A stretch of DNA of 64,000 nucleotides from CAMAUF01 sp046152925 (GTDB lineage Bacteria; Chloroflexota; Dehalococcoidia; Tepidiformales; Tepidiformaceae), in the NCBI GenBank assembly GCA_046152925.1, contig JBJXFX010000154.1:8746-72745 (forward strand), given 5' to 3'. The number at the start of each line of letters is the position of its first letter. The first letter of the stretch is position 1. The notes under the pieces were generated by a model. The model did no database searches, had not been told where the DNA came from, and saw only the letters and a list, made by a program, of their open reading frames with translations. A program made the translations under genes and the position numbers. This document shows, one piece after another, positions 17,731 to 26,381 of this stretch.

Positions 17731-18060
17731 ATGGCAGTCATGTGGAGCGTCATCTTTTACACCGTTGCGGCGGTGGCGGCATTCTACTTCATCCTCCTTC
17801 GACCGGTGTTGCAGTCGCAAAAGCAGCAACGTGCTGCGGTCCGCGCACTCGCCGTGGGCGATGAAGTGGTTACGACAGGCGGGCTGATCGGCGAAGTCGT
17901 CGACATCATCCAGCCTGCCGACGGTCCGACGGAGATCATCCTCGAGCTTGCACCGAGCGTCCGCGTACGGGCGGTGACCGAGGGGATTTCGCGCCGGCTT
18001 ACGACCTTGGAAGAGGTCCCCGACCATCCTGTCCAGGAGGCCTCGCAACAGCGTGCGTAG
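17731..18060 (+). CDS. yajC: Preprotein translocase subunit YajC
   Basis: A 109-residue accessory protein of the SecDF complex. One N-terminal membrane helix (MWSVIFYTVAAVAAFYFILLRP) is followed by the family motif SQKQQRAAVRALAVGDEVVTTGGLIGEV. It overlaps the start of secD by eight bases, giving a yajC-secD-secF operon. Confidence 0.93.
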   Translation: MAVMWSVIFYTVAAVAAFYFILLRPVLQSQKQQRAAVRALAVGDEVVTTGGLIGEVVDIIQPADGPTEIILELAPSVRVRAVTEGISRRLTTLEEVPDHPVQEASQQRA

Positions 18061-19462
18061 CACCAGCACCGTCACCCTTTTCTTCATCGTCCTCTTACTG
18101 ACGACACTATCCGTCATCGTTGTCTGGCCGAGCGAGCCCGACCGCTATCTGCCTGGCAGCTTCTGGCCCAAGGGCCAAGGGCTGAGCATCGGCAGCTTCG
18201 ACCGGTCGACCATGCGGCTCGGCCTCGACCTCCGGGGCGGCTGCTACCTCGCGCTTCAGGCGACCCCAGCCGACGACTACACCGGCGACATCGGCGAGGC
18301 CGTCGACGGCGCGCTCCGCGTCATCGAACGGCGCGTCAACAGCCTTGGCGTCAGTGAAGCCGAGATTCAAAAGTCGAGCGGCAACCGCGTCATCGTCCAG
18401 ATCCCAGGTGTGGACTGCACCGAAGCGCAGAACCAGGTGGGCCGCACCGCCGCGCTCGAGTTCAAGGTGATCAGCGACGCGGGCGAAAAGGTGCCCGCAA
18501 CCGGCGTCGTCAACGGGCAGGTCATCGCGATGACCGGCCAGCACTTGAAAAACAACACCGTCCCGCAGCGTGTAACCACCGGGAACCTCATCCAATTCGA
18601 GACCACCGGTACAGGCTCGAAGCTGCTCGAACAGATCACCTCGAACTCGCTGCGTTTCAACGAGACGGACCCGCGCCGGCTCCTGATCATCGACTTGGAC
18701 AACACCGAGATTTCTCGCGCAGTCGTCCAGGCCGTCATCTCGGACAACGGCGTGATCACGGGCCAGGAAACCTTCGAGGCCTCTCGCGACCTTTCCGAGC
18801 TGTTGAACAGCGGCGCCCTGCCGGTGCCTCTGCGGACGATCCAGGCGAATGAAGTCTCCGCAACCCTCGGCGAAGATTCGGTCCTCGATTCCGTGAAAGC
18901 GGGCGAGATTGGGTTGCTCGCGGTCGCCCTCTTCATGATCCTCTACTACCGGCTCCCGGGCGTCCTTGCGGCGCTCGCGCTTGGCGTCTACACCGCGCTG
19001 ACGTTGTTCGTCTTCAAGGTGTGGCCGGTCACGCTCACCCTTTCCGGTATCGCCGCGTTCGTCCTGTCGGTCGGTATGGCGGTCGACGCGAACATCCTCA
19101 TCTTCGAACGAATGAAAGAGGAGTTACGCCGGGGCCGGACACTGAACAGCGCGATCGACATCGGCTTCCGCCGGGCGTTCACCTCTATCCGCGACTCGAA
19201 CGTCTCCACGTTGATCACCTGCTTCATCCTCTACTTCTTCGGCGACCAGTTTGGGGCGTCGCTGGTGAAGGGCTTCTCGCTCACGCTGGCCATCGGCGTG
19301 TTGATCAGCATGTTCTCCGCCATCACCGTGACCCGGACCTTCCTCAAGATGGTGGTGGGGACGCCGCTCGCGAAGAATCACTGGCTCTTCAACGCCGAAG
19401 AGAAGAAGCGACTCAGCCCGCGCAGCGAGAAGGTTGCTGAGCCGGGAGGGAGCAATCAATGA
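18053..19462 (+). CDS. secD: Protein translocase subunit SecD
   Basis: A 469-residue membrane protein that uses the proton gradient to help release proteins after Sec export. After one N-terminal helix comes the LGLDLRGGCYLAL motif, then a large extracytoplasmic domain, then five helices containing VGMAVDANILIFERMKEEL. The GTG start at 18053 has CAGGAGG upstream. Its stop overlaps the secF start (ATGA). Confidence 0.96.
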   Translation: MRSTSTVTLFFIVLLLTTLSVIVVWPSEPDRYLPGSFWPKGQGLSIGSFDRSTMRLGLDLRGGCYLALQATPADDYTGDIGEAVDGALRVIERRVNSLGVSEAEIQKSSGNRVIVQIPGVDCTEAQNQVGRTAALEFKVISDAGEKVPATGVVNGQVIAMTGQHLKNNTVPQRVTTGNLIQFETTGTGSKLLEQITSNSLRFNETDPRRLLIIDLDNTEISRAVVQAVISDNGVITGQETFEASRDLSELLNSGALPVPLRTIQANEVSATLGEDSVLDSVKAGEIGLLAVALFMILYYRLPGVLAALALGVYTALTLFVFKVWPVTLTLSGIAAFVLSVGMAVDANILIFERMKEELRRGRTLNSAIDIGFRRAFTSIRDSNVSTLITCFILYFFGDQFGASLVKGFSLTLAIGVLISMFSAITVTRTFLKMVVGTPLAKNHWLFNAEEKKRLSPRSEKVAEPGGSNQ

Positions 19463-20478
19463 TCGACTTTGCTGGACACCGCTGGATAGCGCTGACGATT
19501 TCCTTCGTCATCTTCCTCATCGCTGCCGCCGCCCTCGCGATTTGGCAGCTCAAGCCGGGGATCGAGTTCACTTCCGGCTCGTCGTTCACGCTCGAGTTCA
19601 CTGAGCAAACGGTGGAGCAAGCGGCGCTTCGTTCGGCCCTGGCCGATCTCGGTCACGAAGAGGCGCGCGTCCAGGGGGCCAGCGACAACAGCTTCCTCAT
19701 CCGGACGCGGGAGCTCCAAGGCGCACCCCCGGTAACCTCGCCCACGACCGCTGGCCCGGTCGAAACGTCCCAGGGCGAGATCGATACGCTGCAGAATGCC
19801 CTCTGCCAACGTTTCGGCGTTGTCGGAGCCGACGGGACCTGCACGGGCGTAAACCGCAAGGACTACTCGACGGTCAGTGAGGCCGTGTCTAAGGAGATCG
19901 CCTGGAAGGCAACCGCGGCCGTCCTGGCCGCCTCCGTCGCGATCCTCTTCTACGTGACGATCGCCTTTCGGCGGCTGCCAAAGCCCTTCCTTTATGGGAG
20001 CGCGGCGATCGTCGCCGTCCTCCACGACGCGTTCATCGTCTTGGGGCTGTTCGCTGTCCTGGGCGAATTCGACAACCGCGAAGTCGATACAGCGTTTATC
20101 ACGGCAATCCTCACCGTCATCGGTTTCTCGGTGCACGACACGATCGTCGTGTTCGACCGCATCCGGGAGCGGCTCCTGGCGGACCCATACGTGCCACTCG
20201 CCGAGGCCGTGAACGCAAGCATGACGGAGACGCTGGCGCGCTCGATCAACACGTCGCTCGTGGTCGTCTTGACCGTCGTCGCAATGTTGCTGCTCGGTGG
20301 CGAGTCCATCCAGAACTTCCTGATCGTGTTGCTCGTCGGGATCGTGTCGGGGACGTACAGCAGCATCGCGGTGGCGAGCCAGCTCGTGGTCTCGTGGGAA
20401 AGCGGCGACTTCGGCCGGTTCTTCCGGAGGCTCTTCGGCCGGAAGCCGGCCGACGCGGTCGCGGCGCCAGCAGCCTAA
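19459..20478 (+). CDS. secF: Protein translocase subunit SecF
   Basis: A 339-residue partner of SecD. An N-terminal helix leads to KPGIEFTSGSSFTLEF, then a periplasmic domain, then helices with TVIGFSVHDTIVVFDRIRE, the hallmark SecF motif, and a C-terminal segment with a conserved ARSINTSL. Translationally coupled to secD. Confidence 0.96.
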   Translation: MIDFAGHRWIALTISFVIFLIAAAALAIWQLKPGIEFTSGSSFTLEFTEQTVEQAALRSALADLGHEEARVQGASDNSFLIRTRELQGAPPVTSPTTAGPVETSQGEIDTLQNALCQRFGVVGADGTCTGVNRKDYSTVSEAVSKEIAWKATAAVLAASVAILFYVTIAFRRLPKPFLYGSAAIVAVLHDAFIVLGLFAVLGEFDNREVDTAFITAILTVIGFSVHDTIVVFDRIRERLLADPYVPLAEAVNASMTETLARSINTSLVVVLTVVAMLLLGGESIQNFLIVLLVGIVSGTYSSIAVASQLVVSWESGDFGRFFRRLFGRKPADAVAAPAA

Positions 20479-20494
20479 CCCGGGAGGGACAGCC

Positions 20495-21361
20495 GTGGAC
20501 CCAACGTTCGCCAACCTGTTTTCACTCGACGGGAAGGTCGCGGTGGTGACCGGCGCCTCCAGCGGGATCGGTGTCGCGCTCGCGCGGGGCCTCGCGCGAG
20601 CGGGTGCGGACGTCGTCGTCACCGCCCGCCGCCAGGAGATGATCGACGAAACAGCCGCCATGTGCCGGAGCTTCGGGGGCCGCGCCTCGGCTTGGACCGC
20701 CGACATCACCGATGAGGCGCAGTTCGAGGGGCTCTTCACGAAGACCGTGGAGGAGTACGGCCGTCTCGACATTTTGGTGAACAACGCTGGATTCACCGAC
20801 CGGACCGCCCTCCGCCACGACCAGAACTCCATGCGGAAGTTCCGCGCGATCGTCGAGCTCGACCTGCTCGCGACGATGAACGGCTGCCGCCTGGCAGCGA
20901 GGCAGATGCTCGCGCAGGACCCGGCGGGCGGCGTGATCATCAACATCAGCTCGATCCTCGGGAAGTCGGCGAGTGAGTTCCGCGCGTCGGCGTATCACGC
21001 CGCCAAGGCCGGGGTCGACGGGCTCAGCCGGATCCTCGCCTATGAGTACGCCCGTGAGGGCATCCGGGTGAACAGCATCGCCCCGTCGTACTTCGAAGGC
21101 ACCGAGATGATGGACCAGGTGTTCGACGCCGCTCCCCAGACGAAGGTCCACACCATCGAACGGACGCCCATGGGCCGTCTCGGCCGACCTGAGGACCTGG
21201 AGGGCGCCATCGCGTTCCTCTGCTCGGATGCCGGGCGCTTCATTACGGGGCACACACTCTACGTCGACGGCGGCTGGTCCATTGGTGGCGGTTTCCACCA
21301 GAAGCCGGCGCTGTGGGAGTCCGAGCTTGGCCGCCAGGACCCCAACTGGGGACGCCGCTAA
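20495..21361 (+). CDS. Short-chain dehydrogenase/reductase
   Basis: A 288-residue NAD(P)-dependent SDR. Cofactor motif VTGASSGIGVALARG near residue 16, NNAG near 94, and the catalytic Ser (NISSILG) with YHAAK near 168. It has a C-terminal tail beyond the usual YVDGG end (GFHQKPALWESELG...), also seen in the SDR at 48380. Substrate unknown. GGGAGGG precedes the GTG start. Confidence 0.88.
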   Translation: MDPTFANLFSLDGKVAVVTGASSGIGVALARGLARAGADVVVTARRQEMIDETAAMCRSFGGRASAWTADITDEAQFEGLFTKTVEEYGRLDILVNNAGFTDRTALRHDQNSMRKFRAIVELDLLATMNGCRLAARQMLAQDPAGGVIINISSILGKSASEFRASAYHAAKAGVDGLSRILAYEYAREGIRVNSIAPSYFEGTEMMDQVFDAAPQTKVHTIERTPMGRLGRPEDLEGAIAFLCSDAGRFITGHTLYVDGGWSIGGGFHQKPALWESELGRQDPNWGRR

Positions 21362-21432
21362 CCCTTCTGGCAACCCTCGGGCAACCGTCCCTCAACCGAT
21401 GCTGACTACCATGCCCGCACCAAACGAGCGCG

Positions 21433-22446
21433 ATGGAGGTCGGGCGGACGGTGGACGGCAAACTCTTGGGGCTTGGATCGCTGGCCGGAGCCGGGGCCGC
21501 GCTCGCATTGCACCGCCTGTTGGTTCAACGGCTCTGGCTCGACGTCGCTGCGCGGGGCCTGCGCCGCTACCTGGCTGATTCGGCCAGGGGCGAGATCCGT
21601 CCGGCGGACTTGGTGCTCGACATCGGCGGGGGCGACCGGCCCCACATCCGCGCCGACGTCGTCTGCGACCGCTACGAAGTGAGTTGGGAGCGCAGCGCCC
21701 CGCTGCTCCGCGACCGGCCGCTGGTCATCGGCGACATCAACCACTTGCCGTTCAAGCGCGCAGCGTTCGACTACGTGATCAGCCAACACCTGATGGAACA
21801 CCTCCCGGAACCCGAGACGGCTTGCCGGGAACTGGCCCGCATCGGCCGTCGCGGCCTGATCCGGACGCCGAGTCCCTTGGCCGAAAAGCTCATCTCACGC
21901 GATGTCCACCGCTGGTACGTCTCGAGCGAGGCCGGCCAGCTCGTCTTTCGCCAGAAGGAGGCAGCCTTCTTCGACGAGGGTCTCACGCGCGGCCTCTGGT
22001 CCGACGCCAGCTTCTGGCACTGGTTTGGGACACGCGTCGACGCGATGGAGACGGTGCACCGGTGGAGCGGCGAAATCCAGCACCGGGTCGAACGCCGTCG
22101 TTCGGCTTCCTGGGACGGCGAGCCGTTCCTCAAAGACGACGACCCGGAAGAGGCCAAACGCGGGCCGGGCGTCCGGCATAAGCTGCGCGGGATAGGGACG
22201 CGTTGGGCGGGCCGAGCCTACCGTCAGGGGCTGCTCCGTCGGCCGCGCGCGGTGGACCTCGAGGCGCTGCTCGCCTGCCCGCGGTGTGGCGGAGCGATCA
22301 CGCTCGCGGCGACGTCGGCTTCCTGCGAAGGGGCCTGCAGCTCCGTGTACCCCGTGCGTCTCGGCGTGCCCATCATGCTGATCGAAGAAGCGACATCGAC
22401 CCGCCAGCCAACACCGATCCGGACGTTCGCAGCGACTGGCGGGTAG
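21433..22446 (+). CDS. Methyltransferase with C-terminal Trm112-like zinc domain
   Basis: A 337-residue protein. The class I SAM-binding region has VLDIGGGDRPHIRADVVCDR at about residues 57-76 and PFKRAAFDYVISQHLMEHL (motif IV region). The C-terminus carries a Cys pair (LACPRCGG) and two further Cys (CEGACSS), as in the Trm112/YcaR fold. The target of methylation is unknown. The ATG has a weak ribosome-binding site; a GTG at 21451 preceded by GGAGG is an alternative start. Confidence 0.78.
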   Translation: MEVGRTVDGKLLGLGSLAGAGAALALHRLLVQRLWLDVAARGLRRYLADSARGEIRPADLVLDIGGGDRPHIRADVVCDRYEVSWERSAPLLRDRPLVIGDINHLPFKRAAFDYVISQHLMEHLPEPETACRELARIGRRGLIRTPSPLAEKLISRDVHRWYVSSEAGQLVFRQKEAAFFDEGLTRGLWSDASFWHWFGTRVDAMETVHRWSGEIQHRVERRRSASWDGEPFLKDDDPEEAKRGPGVRHKLRGIGTRWAGRAYRQGLLRRPRAVDLEALLACPRCGGAITLAATSASCEGACSSVYPVRLGVPIMLIEEATSTRQPTPIRTFAATGG

Positions 22447-22452
22447 CCCGCG

Positions 22453-23253
22453 CTACTTTGGCGAGGCCACGACCGGCCCACCCCAGGCCGTGAGGTCGTC
22501 CGCTTTGCCATAGGCCCAGGGAAGGAAGTCCCGCGCCGGCACGGTAGCGACGACTTCGGCCGTCGTGTGCGTTTCGCCGAGGCTGTAGCTCGCGCCTTCG
22601 ACCTTGAGCACAGGGAGGTCGATCACCGGGTCGTGGCGCGACTCGCGGAAGGTGATCGTCGCGGCACCGCGCGCGAGCTTGTGGGTGCGGCCGCGATGCG
22701 TCACGCAGACGAGCTGCGGGTCGCCAGCGAGGCCCTGACCGTCGGCCGCCGGAAGGTACTTGTAGTAGTAGTGCTTCGAAACGCCGGCAGCCGTGCTCGG
22801 CGCCATCGGCTCCTCGAAGGTCCCGTCGAGCTGGACATAGGTGACCCCATGGCGAGTCACCGTCCCGCGCACGAAGCGGTCGCGAATATCGAGTTGGCAA
22901 TCGGCAAGCTTCTTGGGCTCGGCGTAAAGTTCGCGGCCGAAAACGATCGCCGTGTCGGTGCTCATCGGCATCGTGAGGCAGTAGAGCCCGGGCTCGCCGC
23001 GATACGTGCAGGCGAGGTTGATCGACGCCCCGTTGAACGCGCCGACACAGTTCGAGGCGCCGACCGTGTAGACCGAGACGCTGACTCGCGGCTCGGCGGC
23101 GGCCTCGAGCAGCGGTGGCAGCAGTTCAGCGACCACCTCGGGTTCCGTGAGGAAGGTGACGGCGAGCGATGTCGCCTCCAGGAACGACGGTGTCGCGTAG
23201 ATCGCCTGCAATTGGCGGACCTGGTCGGGCGTCTTGACGTAGCGAGTCCTCAT
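22453..23253 (-). CDS. Acetoacetate decarboxylase family protein
   Basis: A 266-residue protein of the acetoacetate decarboxylase superfamily. The Schiff-base lysine region is visible in FGRELYAEPKKLADCQL near residue 115, and the CVGAFNGASINLACTYRGEPG region matches the family fold. Superfamily members also catalyse aldol and dehydration reactions, so decarboxylation is not assured. GGAGG precedes the ATG. Confidence 0.82.
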   Translation of the reverse strand: MRTRYVKTPDQVRQLQAIYATPSFLEATSLAVTFLTEPEVVAELLPPLLEAAAEPRVSVSVYTVGASNCVGAFNGASINLACTYRGEPGLYCLTMPMSTDTAIVFGRELYAEPKKLADCQLDIRDRFVRGTVTRHGVTYVQLDGTFEEPMAPSTAAGVSKHYYYKYLPAADGQGLAGDPQLVCVTHRGRTHKLARGAATITFRESRHDPVIDLPVLKVEGASYSLGETHTTAEVVATVPARDFLPWAYGKADDLTAWGGPVVASPK

Positions 23254-23292
23254 AGCGCGCCTCCGAGGGGCATGCGCGCCATTCTACGCAGT

Positions 23293-24069
23293 TCAGCGCC
23301 GGATTCGAATCACGGGGCCTTCCGTGAAGATATCGTGGCTGTGGATGCCCATGCGGTCGTACAAGGTCGCGGGGATGCCGAGGTCCGCGAGGTAGAGCTC
23401 GCCGACGTGCTCCCGGCTCGCGGCCTCGATGACGCCGCGCTTGGGGAGGTCCAAGGCAATCGTCGTACACGCCTTGATCGCGGGTGTATAGACCTGGCCG
23501 CTGGTCGCGCTCACGCCGGTTGGGACATCCAGGGCGAGGATCGGGCGCTTGGAGCTGCAGGCGAGGTCGACCGCCGCCGCCGCCGCCCCGGCGGGCGGCC
23601 CTTCGAGACCGTAGCCAGCCACGGCATCGATCACGAGGTCGGCACTCGCGAGGTGCTCCTCGACGGTAATCTCCGAGTTCGCCTGGTCAGCGGGCTCGAC
23701 GATCCCAGCGTGGCGGAGGATTTCGACCTGACGGCGAGCCGCGAACGACATCTCCTCTTCGAGGCCGGCGAATACGGGCTCCACGGTGAAGCCCCAGTTC
23801 ACGAGGTGACGGACAGCGCAGAGCCCCGTCGCGCCCTTGTTGCCGCCACCGGCGAGTACGACGATCCGTTGGCCGCGCGCCCTCCCGCCGAGCATTGCGA
23901 GGGCGATCCGGGCCGCCGCCCGGCCGCCGTTCTCGTTGATCTGAAGGATGTCGATGCCGTACTCCTCCTGCGCGATGCGCTGGAGGTCTCGCATGAGGCC
24001 GGGGAGCACCGCCGGCACCTCGGCGAGCTTACGCTGGGGAAAGCCAGAAGGGTCGGGCTTGACGTGCAC
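23293..24069 (-). CDS. nnrE: NAD(P)H-hydrate epimerase
   Basis: A 258-residue stand-alone YjeF N-terminal domain that interconverts damaged NAD(P)HX epimers for repair. LAGGGNKGATGLCAVRHL (about residues 91-108) and the DLVIDAVAGYGLEGPP segment are typical. The ADP-dependent dehydratase domain that is often fused is absent here. GTG start with GGAGG seven bases upstream. Confidence 0.88.
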   Translation of the reverse strand: MHVKPDPSGFPQRKLAEVPAVLPGLMRDLQRIAQEEYGIDILQINENGGRAAARIALAMLGGRARGQRIVVLAGGGNKGATGLCAVRHLVNWGFTVEPVFAGLEEEMSFAARRQVEILRHAGIVEPADQANSEITVEEHLASADLVIDAVAGYGLEGPPAGAAAAAVDLACSSKRPILALDVPTGVSATSGQVYTPAIKACTTIALDLPKRGVIEAASREHVGELYLADLGIPATLYDRMGIHSHDIFTEGPVIRIRR

Positions 24070-24126
24070 GCAGGAGCCTCCGGACAGAACCCGTCTCGCC
24101 CATGCTAGGGCGGGCCTCTGGTTGGG

Positions 24127-24492
24127 TCACGGGCTCGGGTGGTTGGCGGTGATCCGGGCCGAAATCCCCCCACGCACGTTCATCTCCGCCACGACCGTGC
24201 AACGTTTCGGGGCGATGGCGGCGACGACATCTTCGAGCACCTGGTTTGCCAGGTCCTCGTAGAAGATGCCACGGTCGCGAAACGCGAAAAGGTAGAACTT
24301 GAAGCTCCGAAGCTCAATGCACCGCTCGCCGGGGACATAGCGGACCGTGAGCGAACCGAAGTCGGGCTGGCCCGTCATCGGACAGACGCTGGTCATCTCC
24401 GCGGTGTGGAACTCGACCTCGTAGTCACGCTGCCGGTGCTGGTTGGGAAAGCTATCGATCGTGCCGTCGGTTCGGAAGGTATTTTCGGACAA
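24127..24492 (-). CDS. queF: NADPH-dependent preQ0 reductase
   Basis: Reduces 7-cyano-7-deazaguanine to preQ1 in queuosine synthesis. The short (YkvM) form, 121 residues from a TTG at 24492. The catalytic Cys37 lies in TSVCPMTGQPDFG and the QueF motif is ELRSFKFYLFAFRDRGIFYE. The open frame extends further upstream, but into the coding region of the oxidoreductase behind it, so the short start is preferred; this start is a judgement. Other queuosine genes are not in the window. Confidence 0.88.
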   Translation of the reverse strand: MSENTFRTDGTIDSFPNQHRQRDYEVEFHTAEMTSVCPMTGQPDFGSLTVRYVPGERCIELRSFKFYLFAFRDRGIFYEDLANQVLEDVVAAIAPKRCTVVAEMNVRGGISARITANHPSP

Positions 24493-24526
24493 GCGCTGGC
24501 CCTGCCGGGAGAGGATGGATCGAGTA

Positions 24527-25549
24527 TCAGGGCGTCGCTTCGCTAACGTCCAAACCGTAGGCGCGCGCGAGCAGCGTGTACGAGTGCTTCCGCGCCTCGA
24601 AGTCGTGGGTGATCGTGACGAGCACGTATTCGTCCACGCCGTAGGCCGCGCCCACGCGGTCGAGCTGGCCGCGGACCCGCTCTGGCGATCCATAAATCGA
24701 CCGCGTCTTCATGTACTCGATGTACTCCCGTTCCGGCGGGGTGTAGGGAAAGGCCATCGCGTCTTCGGGCGAGGGGATGCCACGACGCTCGCCATGGTTC
24801 GCGGCAATCCGCCAGCACCAGCGGCTCCAGGAGAGGTACTCGGCCTGCTCATCCGTCTCGGCCACGGTTGCGGAGATGCCGATGCTCGCACGCGGCTCCT
24901 TGAGCGACGGCGACGGCTGAAAGCGGTCACGATACATCTGGACGGCGCGCTCGCCGCCCTCGGGGTTGATGAAGTGGGCGAAACAGAAGGCCCAGCCCAG
25001 CTCCGCCGCGTACTGCGCGCTCGCGAGCGACGAGCCAAGCACCCACAGCTCCGGCATGGTCGGCGTCTCCGGGATCGCCTTGATCCCCCGGAAGAGGTGA
25101 CCCTCCGGGAGGTCGTCCGAAAGGTAGCCATAGAGGTCGAGCAGTTGGTCGGGGTAGGCATCGAGCGGGAGCTGGCCAGGTCCGTGCGCGAGTGCGCGGG
25201 CCGTCTTGGTGTCGCTCCCGGGCGCGCGGCCGACGCCGAGGTCAATCCGGCCGGGATGCAACGCCTCGAGCATGCGGAACTGCTCAGCGACCTTCAACGG
25301 ACTGTAGTGCGTGAGCATGACGCCGCCGGAGCCGACGCGGATCCGCTCGGTGCGCATCGCGATCTCGGCGATCAGGATCTCGGGGGTCGCCGATGCGAGG
25401 CCGGAGGTGTTGTGGTGCTCGGAGAGCCAGTACCGGTGGTAGCCGAGGCGGTCGGTGTGTTGGGCGAGCTCGATCGTCTCGCGGAGGGCCTGTATCGGGG
25501 TCCCGCCGGCGCGGACGGGCGACTGGTCGAGCACGGAGAGCAGGGTCAT
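24527..25549 (-). CDS. LLM-class flavin-dependent oxidoreductase (luciferase-like)
   Basis: A 340-residue bacterial luciferase-like monooxygenase of the MsnO8/YhbW subgroup, using FMNH2. YHRYWLSEHHN near residue 37, RIRVGSGGVMLTHYSPLKVAEQ, and RIDLGVGRAPGSD are diagnostic. Substrate unknown. It is divergent from the RRM gene and upstream of queF. The ribosome-binding site is weak. Confidence 0.9.
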   Translation of the reverse strand: MTLLSVLDQSPVRAGGTPIQALRETIELAQHTDRLGYHRYWLSEHHNTSGLASATPEILIAEIAMRTERIRVGSGGVMLTHYSPLKVAEQFRMLEALHPGRIDLGVGRAPGSDTKTARALAHGPGQLPLDAYPDQLLDLYGYLSDDLPEGHLFRGIKAIPETPTMPELWVLGSSLASAQYAAELGWAFCFAHFINPEGGERAVQMYRDRFQPSPSLKEPRASIGISATVAETDEQAEYLSWSRWCWRIAANHGERRGIPSPEDAMAFPYTPPEREYIEYMKTRSIYGSPERVRGQLDRVGAAYGVDEYVLVTITHDFEARKHSYTLLARAYGLDVSEATP

Positions 25550-25616
25550 GGAAGGAAGTGTATCCGGCCCCTGGTGAGACGGCCCAACGTCGCCGGACTC
25601 GAGCTATTGATACTAA

Positions 25617-25640
25617 ATCTCACTAATGGCACACTGAGAT
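25617..25640 (+). promoter_or_regulatory. Inverted repeat in the RRM gene leader
   Basis: ATCTCA and TGAGAT separated by 12 bases, in the AT-rich stretch between the divergent oxidoreductase and RRM genes, about 45 bases upstream of the RRM start. It may be an operator or a leader hairpin; the evidence is symmetry and position only. Confidence 0.3.
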
Positions 25641-25684
25641 CGAGCCATCGCGAAAAGGATCGAGCGGCGGCGGCAAGGATGGCC

Positions 25685-26074
25685 ATGAAGAAGATTTATG
25701 TCGGCAACCTCGCGTGGGGCGTCTCGGATGACGAACTCCGCCGCGCGTTCGAACCCTTCGGGGCGGTCGCGTCCGCGCGTATCACCACCGACCGCGAGAC
25801 CGGGCGGTCGCGCGGCTTCGGATTCGTGGAAATGGAGGACGCCGACGCCAATCAGGCGATCGCCTCGCTTCATGGAGCGATCCTGAACGGGCGCGCCCTC
25901 ACGGTGAATGAAGCGATGCCGAGGGATCCGTCCGCGCCAGGCACCAGCTTCGCACCACGCCCGGCCCCTTCCGGCGGGTGGAGCGACCGCGGTCCGGCGG
26001 CAGGCAGCCGCGGCGGCTCTGGTGACCGGGGCGGCTACAGCGACCGCGGCCGGGGCCGCGGCGACCGCTACTAG
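25685..26074 (+). CDS. RRM-type RNA-binding protein with RGG-like tail
   Basis: A single RNA recognition motif with RNP2 (KIYVGNLAW) at the N-terminus and RNP1 (RSRGFGFVEM) near residue 45. After residue 85 comes a Gly/Arg/Ser-rich tail with repeated SDRG and RGG-like units. Bacterial RRM proteins of this kind, best known from cyanobacteria, are often cold-induced RNA chaperones. AAGGA five bases before the ATG at 25685 favours that start over the ATG at 25679. Confidence 0.9.
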   Translation: MKKIYVGNLAWGVSDDELRRAFEPFGAVASARITTDRETGRSRGFGFVEMEDADANQAIASLHGAILNGRALTVNEAMPRDPSAPGTSFAPRPAPSGGWSDRGPAAGSRGGSGDRGGYSDRGRGRGDRY

Positions 26075-26381
26075 GACCGGCGGCGCTCGCAGCTGCGATG
26101 TGATCATCGGACGACCACAAAGACGCGCGAACTCACCTGACCGGGGCCCCGCAGCCGGTTGGCCGCCCGACAGAAGCACCTCGAGCTGGGGGATGGGCCC
26201 ATAGACGCTCCATCCATGGATCTTGGCATCACGGACCATGAAAACCAGAGCGAAACGCGTGTCCCCACGGATCCCGGAGACGACGACCTCGTGTTCGGCG
26301 ACGCAGCGTTCGACCGTCGGGACCGGGTTGGCCGGGCATCCGACGGTGAAAAGGTCTGTCAGAGCCGCGGGACGGAGTGGG
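26075..26381 (-). pseudogene. Intergenic stretch with a possible gene remnant
   Basis: About 300 bases without an intact gene. On the minus strand roughly 26150-26380 reads as plausible protein in one frame (segments such as TVERCVAEHEVVVSGIRGD, RFALVFMVRDAKIHGWS, PIPQLEVLLSGGQP) with C/G-rich third positions like real genes here. It has no good start after the herA stop and no stop before the antisense RRM gene. It may be a decayed fragment or chance. No RNA gene or clear terminator seen. Confidence 0.3.

Noticed and set aside
23295..23318. CGCCGGATTCGAATCAC looks like a tRNA T-arm.
   Set aside because: It is the 3' end of the epimerase coding sequence (Val-Ile-Arg-Ile-Arg-Arg-stop) and there is no acceptor or anticodon arm around it.
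22567..24108. A 513-codon plus-strand frame over the decarboxylase and epimerase genes.
   Set aside because: It runs antisense across two recognised genes and their intergenic gap and shows no family motif.
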